Part shown: positions 49,001 through 58,443 of the stretch, piece after piece
Layout: the number at the start of each line of letters is the position of its first letter
Position numbering within the stretch: position 1 is the stretch's first letter
The notes under the pieces: model-generated
Database searches by the model: none
What the model was told of the DNA's origin: nothing
The model's input: only the letters and a program-made list of their open reading frames with translations
Assembly: GCA_019925795.1 (NCBI GenBank)
Contig: CM034297.1
Span: 45,654,683 to 45,718,682, forward strand
Reading direction: 5' to 3'
Source of the DNA: Dendrobium chrysotoxum
Lineage: Eukaryota > Streptophyta > Magnoliopsida > Asparagales > Orchidaceae
DNA: 64,000 nt
Program-made: the position numbers and the translations under genes

Positions 49001-49553
49001 CCTGTTATGTGTGGAATCTGATTGTATTGATCAATCTGGTTATTCTGTTGCCTTGGGCCTCAAATTTTTTTGTATAAAGCCCCGGTGCTGTGTACCCGAG
49101 CGCCCCGGCACTGAGTTTTCAATCGCCCCAGTGCTGAACGACAAAGAGCAGAGCACCGCAGTAGTCTAGATATGACGCTGTAGTGGATCAAGATAGAGGC
49201 TTAAGCGTCGCAACACTGTGAGGTGGACTGGATAGTTTTTTTTCTCGTTTTTTCTCAAGGGTTGCGTTCCTTGGTGGATATAACTGGCTTTCTCTTGTAT
49301 TTTTCATTAGGGAAAGAGTGAGAACGGTGCATGTGAGAAGAGAATCAAGGAGAGAGCAAGAGAGAAGAGAGATATGTACTTATTTCTCTCAATTTTCATA
49401 GTGGATTTTTTGGTGTGGTGTGGCTCTGTGGTTTTTTCCCTATTTTGAATTTTTTCACATTTAATACTGGTGTCCTTTATTTTCCACTGCTTTTACTTTT
49501 TTGTTTGTTTCTCTGCGGTGTTTTTACTCTCATCCCTAATACCTTCGATTATG
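49001..49553 (+). repeat. Copia-like LTR 3' part following minisatellite
   Basis: Contains GTGGATTTTTTGGTG, GGCTCTGTGGTTTTTTCCC, TTTTTTCACATTTAATACTG and GTGTCCTTTATTTT (49401-49480). The same order occurs at 51899-51990. The GGTTTTTCCC...TTTTCCAC pattern is common near the end of plant Copia LTRs. Includes a GC-rich island at 49078-49220. No internal region found. Confidence 0.55.
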
Positions 49554-51249
49554 TGTCACACCCCATTTTTTACCCCCTTAAATCAACTTGGACAGTAACA
49601 GAGATGGAAAATTTCGACATATACATTTCTCACTAATAACCATCCTAAATTACTTCCGTCAGCATTAAGTGAGTAGGAAATAACATATCTAGGCTATCCC
49701 AAGTCCCAACACAACTAATTTGTCTCTTTAAAATTATACGTCAATTTCATATTCGAAAGCATGTTCATAACACATCAAAATAAAGTATAGAGCTTTATTA
49801 CAACTTTAAATAAAGTTTGCATACCCAAAAGCTTAATGTACAGCTTACTGATCCGTCTTCCATATACACCCAAAATTTATATACACAATACAGTCATACT
49901 CCTGCCTAAAGCTCTGATAGCTCCTTCCCCTTTCCTGCAATACATCCACTAATGCCAAATGAAATACACATTATAATACAAGAACAAAAAATAATGGTGT
50001 ATATGCCAAATTAATATAAGAGTCATTGTTATGTCAAATAATCAAAAACATGCAACTGTGCGATTCACTGTATGAACTTTTTTCAGCTTTCTCCATGTTG
50101 CTTATTCTATTCATTTTACTTTATAGGTAAGTCATATGATGATTATAGGCTTTAGCATAATTTCGGCTCCCCCCCTCCCCCTCCTTTAACGTTGGATCTA
50201 AATCTCCAACTTTTTAGAAAAGAGAGAGTTTCGGACACCTTCTATGCGATCCCTACTAAGGTTTACCTTGTCAGGTCTTTCGCCTTTACTGGTGCAGGCC
50301 TATCCTCCATAATATAACTTTTCTCTCGAACTTCTAAACTTGCATAACAAGTGTCCAAACTACTATGTCACAGTATGCAAACACATTATATATAGGCAAT
50401 AATTTTATATTGAACAATTGACTATAAAACTAAAATGCTAAACAATTAGATTTAAACTAATTTGCTACTTTCTGTATTTAGGACTGGGTATTTCAGTTAG
50501 TTTTCTAGGGTAGTAGTATGGATTTGATCCCTTAGAATATACCGATCTCTTTTTCTTTTATAAACAACCTAAAGGATAATGCAATTCTAAAATGAATTCT
50601 TACTTTTAAAAATTAAGTTATGACAACCCCAAAAATGGAATACTTTTCCTCAATTAAACTGCTCATTCAAACAATTTTCTTTATCCCACCCTATTCTCCT
50701 TCCTCTCTCTCACCTTTTTTCTTTACTGATTTGAGCTACCCCTCAAGGTTTTCTTTAATCCTTCATACGGATCACGATTTGTAGCTTGCACTAGACAGGT
50801 AAACAGCTTCACACTTCCAGAGCCCAACAACGGGTGGGAATCGAATAGAAGTGCTTTATTAGTTAACTAAATATATATATATATATATATAACTCTAATA
50901 CTAAGTCTAATTTCTACAGCCATATGATCATCGCACTCCTCGAATTAACCCTTGCATGAACATTAGAGTGGAGAGGCTTATTGCTACAGTAAATTAAATT
51001 GTGCTATAGTAAGTTAAATTGTGCTGCAGTACATTTAATTAATTGAATATTAATTTTCCTTGCAACTTTTATTTATTAACTATATATATTAAGCTTCGAT
51101 TTTAGATACACTTATATATATAAAAATGATTGAAGTGAAAAATAGAATTTAATGAAAATAAGTTTGATGTTTTTTTGGATGTGATAAAATGGGGTATGAT
51201 TTTAGGGCAAATTTATGCTTAGCTTTTTGAACAAATTTTGGGTATTATA
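49554..51249. mobile_element. solo LTR, Gypsy-like, about 1.7 kb
   Basis: Starts TGTCACACCCCATTTTTTAC and ends AATTTTGGGTATTATA, a decayed ATTACA-type end. Flanks TTATG (49549-49553) and CTATG (51250-51254) match at four of five bases. No internal domain, so recombination to a solo LTR is likely. Contains (TA)n at 50871-50890 and a short repeat of TTAAATTGTGCT.YAGTA at 50985-51035. Confidence 0.65.
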
Positions 51250-51650
51250 CTATGACCCTTGGACCACTGTCCCAACTATGGTCTTTTGACCGTTGTTGTT
51301 CGATTACTATCTTTTGACCACTGGTGCTCGACTACGATTCTCCAACCTTCGTTGCCAGACTATGATCCTCTGATTTTCGTCGCTCATCGACTGCAGTCCT
51401 TTTATTCTCCATCACCTGTCGACTATGATCCTCAGACTTGCATCGCCAACTACAGTCTTTCTGCCATTGTTGCCTGACAATGGTCCTTCTGACCTTCGTC
51501 GCCTGCCAGCTACAATCCTTTCGACCTCCATCACCCATCCAGTATGATCCTTCAGATTATTTTCACCTGATTATGGTCTTCCAATCACGCTCGACTACTG
51601 TTCTCCAGTCATTGTCATTTGACTACGATCCACTGACCTACAATATTGTA
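51250..51650. repeat. second minisatellite array of the same family
   Basis: About 13 units of the GACTATGGTCCTTCGACC...CGTTGCC type, equally degenerate. Frames at 51259-51477, 51332-51538 and 51438-51674 are artefacts of this repeat. Confidence 0.85.
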
Positions 51651-52040
51651 ATCATTATTACATGGCAACTCTAACATCTACTAACTTTATCTCCTACCAT
51701 CACTAATGATGCTAACACATGTCGTCACTTATAAAATCGATGTATGCCGTTGACTTCAGCTCTAACCCAAACTTCAAGGATTCATGCTGGATTCTTGCTG
51801 GAGGGCTCTTCTAACATTAATCAACTAATATGTTCTTTATAGTGTATCAATGCCTTCACTCGAGGTAGGGCTTCACTTGTAATGATATATAAATACTAGT
51901 GGAACCATTTTAACTTGGTTAGGCTCCATGATTTTTCCCTATCTTGGATTTTCCACATAAAAATTTTGATGTCTTTTATAATTATTGCACTCTTTTCTTA
52001 TTTGTGTATGTAGATCTTCATGCAAAACTAAGATGTTACA
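51651..52040 (+). repeat. second Copia-like LTR 3' part
   Basis: ATATATAAATACTAGTGGAACC (TATA-like at 51886), GGTTAGGCTCCATGATTTTT, CCCTATCTTGGATTTTCCAC and GATGTCTTTTATAATT match the order at 49401-49480. End not resolved. Confidence 0.5.
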
Positions 52041-52983
52041 CTTCCTGTCTCTCTGCAACTGTTATTGTTTTGGCTTGCAACAAAATCTATGTATAAATTT
52101 AATCAAAATTTAATTAATTTTTGTAAATATAATTATATAAATTAAATTTACATATAAATAATTGTTTATGAATTAAATTTATTTCTAATCAAAATTTTAT
52201 TCAAAATAAAAAAAATTCAAATAAAAAAAATTCTAATTGATTTTTACATATTTTTTATTTAAAAAACATAAAACAAAAATTTAATTTAAATTGAATTTAT
52301 ATATATTAAATATAAATAATATAAAAACATTTTGTACAACAAAATATTTATAATTGCATTTTTAAAAAAAGAAACACTTTCATTTCTTAAATGCATCTTG
52401 TACAACAAACATTTTGTACCAAAAAAGAAATGCAAAATTTTTTTGCGTTATTAAAAAAACGCAAAACTTTTTAAGTTTTTTTTTAAATGCAAATTAATTG
52501 TTTGTTTTTTTAAAACGCAAAATGACTTTACATGTAAGCTATTTTTAAAATTAATTTTAAATCCTTCTTTTTTTATTTAATCAGATTTAATATATGCTTC
52601 TTTTTAAAATTGTCTTATAAAAATTAATGCCATGCAACCTGATTATACTAATAAGCATGCAATTTGTAAACTAAATTCAAATTAATATGTTACTGATTAT
52701 ACAACAAATTCAATGATTTTAGAGGAGCAAATTAAACACAAAAATTTACTTGTTACCTTATATGATTCTTTGAAAGGAATAGTTAAATTTTAATCATTTT
52801 TATCAACATTAATCTTGTTCCAACTATTTTAGATTGGCTTTATAAATTCTCATTTTTCATTTATTTTGTTGACGGGCGCTTGAGGTGTTAAACATATCCT
52901 TTCCAAATTAATTTGAACAACTTTTATCCATGCTATCTTCGGTCCATCCCTTTTCTTTTATAATCATTAGACACCAATTTTGA
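52041..52983. other. AT-rich DNA including inverted-repeat arm
   Basis: The stretch 52320-52640 is the reverse-complement partner of 47745-47960 (shared words include GGTACAAAATGTTT and TTTTAAAAAGRAGC). Followed at about 52650 by TATACTAATAAGCATGCAAT, which matches 47720 in the direct orientation. No gene seen. Confidence 0.55.
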
Positions 52984-53190
52984 GAAAAGGACCAAAATAT
53001 CCCCTTAACTCTTTATGAAGGATAAAAATGATTCCCAACTATATTTAAGAACCATTTTGGCCCCTTAAGTCCTTAAAAGGAACCAAAATAGTCTCATGAT
53101 TGGACTATTTTAGTTCCTCTTTAAAGAGTTTAGGGACCATTTTGGTCTCTATAAAGAGTCAAGGGACCATTTTGACTTTTTCCCCACCAA
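52984..53190. repeat. foldback repeat built on GGACCAAAAT/ATTTTGGTCC
   Basis: AAAAGGACCAAAATATCCCC at the left and AGGGACCATTTTGACTTTTT at the right are inverted copies; between them TTTGG..CCTT/AAGG..CCAAA motifs repeat in both orientations (GAACCATTTTGGCCCC, GGAACCAAAATAG, GGGACCATTTTGG). Could fold into a hairpin. Confidence 0.7.
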
Positions 53191-53573
53191 TTTTATATAC
53201 CTGACTAATTGATGCATTTTATATCTTTTATCCAAATTGCGTAAGTTTGTTTTTAATTACCTTATCTTTAACATAGAACACTCTAATTATCCCTCTAATA
53301 TAATTTTTTTTTTATTTTTTCCTTAATATTATCGAACAGTTATCTTAGCATTCTCATTTTTAGTACACTCAATTCAATTATTAATGATTTTCTTACTATC
53401 TAGCTCTAGGATTAATATCCCACTAAACCATTTTAACTACTGGAAGCAACACGCTATATGGCCTGAATACAATGATAAGTGTGCAAGGGCCGCTGCACTG
53501 GCACCTGGGTGTGTGTTAAATAGGAAAGGGTTCCCACATCATAAATTGATGTGGGCAAAAAAGCTAGTCCATA

Positions 53574-54440
53574 AAATTAAAATTAGAATAGGAACTTGGA
53601 ATATAGGTAACCTTTCAATGGAATTAATTGATATTACGATTTATAGAAAAATAAATATTCTATGCATTCAGGAAACTAAATGGGTTGGAGAGAAGGCCAA
53701 GGAGATTGATAGTTTAGGCTTTAAACTATGGTATTCTGGTAAGAGTCGTACTAGAAATGGTGAAGGTGTGATTATAGATAAAATTTTAAAGGATGATATT
53801 GTAAAAATTAATAAAATTGAAGATAGCATTATAGTTTTGAAGATTGTTGTTGATTATAAGATTATTAATATTTTAAGTGCTTATGCTCCTCAAGTAGGTT
53901 TGGATATAGATTCAAAATTAAAATTTTGGAATGATTTAGAAGAATTAATATAAGTGATACATCTTGAAAAAATAATTAATTGGAGAAGATTTAAATGGAC
54001 ATGTTGGTAGAGAGGTAGATGATTTTAAAAGCATTCATGGTGGTTATGGGTTTGGAGGGCCTAATGAAGGTAGTAAGACCATATTAGATTTTTCTTTAGC
54101 TTATGATTTTGTAATTGCTAATACCTTATTTAAGAAAAAAGATGCGCATCTCATTACTTATAATAATGGATATAGTAAAACTTAAATTGATTATTTTCTT
54201 ATAAGAAAAATAGATTGTTTGGATTGCAAAGATTGTAAAGTTATTCCAAGTGAAAGTTTATGTACCTAATATTGCTTATTTAAGAAAAAAGAAAAGCATC
54301 TCATTACTTACAAAAATGGATATAGTAAAATTTAGATTGATTATTTTCTTATAAGAAAAATAGATCGTTTGGATTGCAAAGATTGTAAAGTTATTCCAAG
54401 TGAAAGTTTATGTATCTAACATCACTTATTAGTTTTGGAC
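53574..54440 (+). pseudogene. LINE E endonuclease domain (broken)
   Basis: The first 125 codons are intact and keep what copy A lost: KIRIGTWNIGN and IQETKWVGEKAKE, FKLWYSG, SAYAPQVG. A stop at 53951, a frameshift before GEDLNGHVG, and a 150-bp tandem duplication (54125-54424) break the C-terminal half. The first G of the usual GGDLN motif is present but the second reads E. Confidence 0.85.
54125..54424 (+). repeat. 150-bp tandem duplication inside LINE E
   Basis: CTTATTTAAGAAAAAAGA starts both at 54125 and 54275; the copies run on through GTAAAGTTATTCCAAGTGAA. LINE A has this segment once, so the duplication arose in copy E. Confidence 0.88.
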
Positions 54441-54629
54441 TTTAAGATGAAGGGGCAAAAAATAAAAAATAAAGTAAAACGTTGTTTTAAGATTAGATGG
54501 GGGCATTTAAAAAATATTAACAAAAATAGTTTTAGAGTAAGATACTAGATCTTAAGATTTTATTTGTGCATGAGGAAGTTAATGTTATGTGGGAAAAAGT
54601 AGCTAGTGATATTAAGAATGTTGTAAAAG

Positions 54630-56530
54630 ATGTACCTGGAGTATCAAAAGGAAAAGCTCCTAATAGTAAAATTAGTTGGTGGTGGAATCAATGTGTGCAA
54701 GAAAAGATTAAACATAAGAAGATTTGTCATAAAAATTAGTTTAGATGTAAAAATTCTGATAATTGGGAAAGATATAAAGAGGCCCGTAAGGAGTCTAAGA
54801 AAGCAATATGCGATGCAAAGACTTTAGCTTTTAATGATTTATAAAATAGATTAAATACTAAGGAGGGTGAAAGATATATGTATAAATTAGCCAAACAAAG
54901 AGATAAGAGTAGTAAGGATTTAGTTCAAGTGAAGTGTATTAAGGATGAAGATCAAAAAGTGTTTTTATTAGAAGAGGATATTCAACAAAGGTGGATGAGA
55001 TATTTTATAAACTCTTCAATGAAGATTATGAGAATACGATTGATTTTAGTGACCTTAGCACCCTAAATGAAAATAAAGATTTTTGTTTTTATTGGCGTAT
55101 TAGTAAAATCGAAGTTAGAGAGGCTTTAAAGAAAATGAAATGTGAAAAAGCTATTGTACCTAATGATATTTCAATAGAGGTATAGAAATGCTTAGAAGAT
55201 GAAGGAATTTTTTGGCTTACTAAACTTTTTAATATTATTTTGAAGACTAAAAAGATGCCAGATGAGTAGAGAATGAGTGTGTTGATTCCTAATTTTAAGA
55301 ATAAAGGTGATGCACAAGATTGTGCAAATTATAGAGGAATTAAGTTAATGAGTCATACTTTAAAACTATGGGAGAGAGTTATGGAGCATAGGTTGCGGCG
55401 TGATACTAATGTTTCTTAAAATTAATTTGGATTCATGCTGGGTAGGTCTACTATGGAAGCTATACACTTATTGAGAGGTTTGATGGAGAAGTATAAAGAG
55501 AATAAGGAGGATCTGCATATGATATTTATTGATTTAGAGAAAGCATATGATAAAGTTCCAAAAAAAGTGCTATGGAGAGTTCTAGAAAAGAAAGGTGTTA
55601 ATAATGCTTATATTCAAGTTATTAAGGATATGTATGCAGGTGCTGTTACTTGTGTTCATACATAAGGTGGTTTGACCAAGTATTTTCCTATTTCAATTGG
55701 TTTACATCAAGGATCTGCCTTAAGCCCATATCTATTTGCTTTAGTTATGGATGTTCTCACTAGACATTTGCAAGAGCTTGTACCCTGGCGTATGCTTTTT
55801 GCTAATGATATTCTTCTTGTTGATAAGACTAGAGAGGGAGTTGAAGGTAAACTTGAATTATGAAGGTCAACCTTAGAGTCTAAAGGCTTTCGTTTCAGTA
55901 GATCTAAATTTGGATATATGGAGTGTAATTTTAGTAATAATAGTTCTAGTGTGGGGATTGTGACTTTGGGTTATCAAGTCATTAATAAGAGTACGTGTTT
56001 TAGATATCTTGGGTCCATTGTTTAGAGTGATGGTGAAATAGATGGGAATATTATTAGTAGAATTCAAGTTGGATGGTTGAAGTGGAGGAATGCATCGGGC
56101 TTGTGTGATGGAAAAGCCCCCCTCAAACTTAAGGAAAAATTCTATAAGATGGTGGTTATACCTGCAATGCTTTATGGTGGAGAATGTTGGTCATTAAAAG
56201 AGAAGCATAATGTTAAGTGTTGCAGAGATGAGGATGCTCAGGTGGATGAGTGGCATTACTCTTAGAGACAATATACAAAGTGAGCATATATGTGAAAAAG
56301 TTGGAGTAGCTTCAGTAGAAGATAAGATTAGAGAGAGTCTTCTTAGATGGTTTGGTCACATAAGGCCTTCTGATGACATGGTTAGGAAAGTAGATGTATT
56401 AGATTTGACTTATGTTAAGAAAGGTAGAGGTAGACCTAAAAAGACTTGGTTAGAAAATATTAGAAATGACCTTTCTTTATAGATTTAAATGAATTTAACT
56501 TTTAACATGGCACAATGGAGAAAAAGTATT
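54630..56530 (+). pseudogene. LINE E reverse transcriptase (broken)
   Basis: Fragments in RT order: MYKLAKQRDKSSKDLVQVKC, stop after DISIEV, FGFMLGRSTMEAI (stops just before), IFIDLEKAYDKVP with the catalytic Asp kept (55531), GLHQGSALSPYLFALVMDVL, then FANDILLVD at 55798, where the first Asp of FADD is Asn. Stops at 55663 and 55861, and a frame change near 56210. C-terminus RWFGHI and KGRGRPKKTWLENIRNDLSL. Not functional. Confidence 0.88.
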
Positions 56531-56629
56531 CATGTAGCCGACCGCACATAGTGGGATAAAGGCTTGATACTGCTATTGTTGTTGTTGTAAACCATTTTTA
56601 ACTACCTATTTTTTATTGTAAAGGTATAT

Positions 56630-56632
<3 letters not shown>

Positions 56633-56663
<31 letters not shown>
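56633..56663. repeat. (TA)n(TG)n microsatellite
   Basis: About 15 TA units followed by TGTGTGTGTC. Confidence 0.92.
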
Positions 56664-56671
<8 letters not shown>

Positions 56672-58402
56672 CTGTGTTTGTATATGTATTATTTATCTGT
56701 ATACTAGATGGAAGATACTTAAATGTATTATAGCTATACATCATTTTACCTTCTAATAACATTGTTTGGAAATTGTTAATGTCACTTCCTTTAAAATTGC
56801 ATATTATTTTGTCATTCTTTATTCTACTAATTTAATCTCTATCTTATAAAGCATTTTCTCCATTGTTTTAATTTCCCACTTTTTTAGCAATGGTCCCACA
56901 TATTTGAACCATGCAATTTGTCAAAAGATTACATCAAGGCACCTTATTATGAATACTTTTATGAGCACTTCCATAAGTATTACAAAAAGATGGGGACTCA
57001 ATGTTGATCTTGATGTAATCCTATAAGAATTAAAAATTCTCTGAATGCATACAAGTACTTTCAACACTAGTTTGTAGTCCATCATATATATCTTTCATAA
57101 CTTCATCATAAATTGGCATACGTGTTGCTATTTTAATGTTCACCAAATGAAAATTATCTTTTTTTTTTTTTTTGTGAACATAGAGTTTAGAGTTGGTCTT
57201 TATTTCCTTATACATAAGTTATATACTATCGAAATTTGAACTCAAATCTCGGCTTTATATGTGGTATCATCAGCACCTGCACATTAATCTCTTTGTAGTC
57301 CTTAAACAATCCTTTTTTATCTTAAGATTTCTTCTTGGGCTTGAGAAGTCTTCCTCATTCTCAGGAAGCCTTCTCGACTTTAGGTTGATCCATCTCGGCA
57401 CAATTACTTCTTGCAAAAGGTGGAGGAACCGAGGAGATCAATGGCATATTGATGACAATATTCAATGTTGAATTACCTCGGTGTATATTAATGCTAACAT
57501 TTTACCTCATTATCAAAGCTTTCCCACTTAAAATTATTCTCTCTAATTGAAGCATCTGCTGTCAATTGTCAAGGCCTCATCACTATCACACAAGAACTAA
57601 GGCTCTAAGGCAAGGTAACGTCGCTTCAAGAAACAGAAATAATCGGAATGAAATCCTCAAAACGCATTGGAGAATTACTGAAAAGATCTTTGGATATCTC
57701 TGAAATTAGAACCTAAATAAGCATTATATCTTAAGCCGTTGATTGATTAAGGAGGAGTTCTTGGCTTTTCCCCTATTCTTCCCTATATTAGTACAAGCTA
57801 CTATAACACTTGAGAATATTAATATAAGCTCCTGTCACCATCTTGTCTTAGTGGATGTAGGTCCATGCGACCAGAACACTCTAAACTTTCTTATTTATTT
57901 CTTGCTTTACAACATTACTTCTATATGACCTATGATGCACAGACATGGACACGGCGACACGGAACACGACACGAACACGGGACATAGGATAATTTCATCA
58001 TGATTGAGTTTCAGGCGTTAAAAAATTTTTGTTAATATTTAGAAACAATATTGAGAAATTAGTCAGCAATCTTCTTCTCTTATTAGATCAGCGAGTCATA
58101 TGCAGAGATGTATGAGCTCTTGGCTGTGGGGCAGTAAAAGTTGCGATGTATTTTTTTCTAACATTTCTTTACTCTCGTACTTATTTGCCCTTAGAAATCC
58201 ATTGAAGCCTACCAATACAGCATCCATAGATCTTTGATTCTGTGAAGACCATCTTATTTGCCTTTGATTTTTTCATGCATTGATTTGGTATCGCTGTGCA
58301 CATTCTGTTGTCTAGTCATTATACTGCATACAGTAACAGCTGTTATTAATGTCTTTAGGAGAGTACGTTGATCCACAATTTCAGAAGTTTTGTATTTTAC
58401 CA
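56664..58402 (+). other. upstream region of the SF1-like gene, no other gene supported
   Basis: No protein recognised on either strand. Holds a GACACGG-type short repeat at 57945-57985. The end of this stretch probably includes a 5' UTR intron: TTTTACCAG at 58395-58403 and GTTTTCAG at 58404-58411 are possible acceptors shortly before the start codon. Promoter and first exon not located. Confidence 0.4.
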
Positions 58403-58443
58403 GGTTTTCAGCCACCTGCTCCAAGATATTATTGGTAACAAAC

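Larger units (their letters stand above)
53441..56588 (+). mobile_element. RTE-type LINE, near full length (copy E)
   Basis: Flanks AAACCATTTTAACTAC (53425-53440) and AAACCATTTTTAACTAC (56589-56605) are a target-site duplication differing by one T. The element starts at TGGAAGCAACACGCTATATG, about 140 bases into copy A, so it is slightly 5'-truncated, and ends in (TTG)n after GGATAAAGGCTTGATACTG. Same gene order as copy A; every frame is broken. Confidence 0.93.

Noticed and set aside
48975..49169. Cys-rich 64-codon frame in a GC-rich island
   Set aside because: Lies between the minisatellite and LTR end; no domain recognised and no matching frame in the second LTR-like copy.
48549..51650. 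CRISPR-like direct repeats of about 30 bp
   Set aside because: No distinct spacers, units are contiguous and degenerate, and the setting is a plant LTR; this is a minisatellite.
57030..57215. 61-codon minus-strand frame upstream of the SF1-like gene
   Set aside because: Crosses a poly(T) run, no recognisable domain and no exon context.
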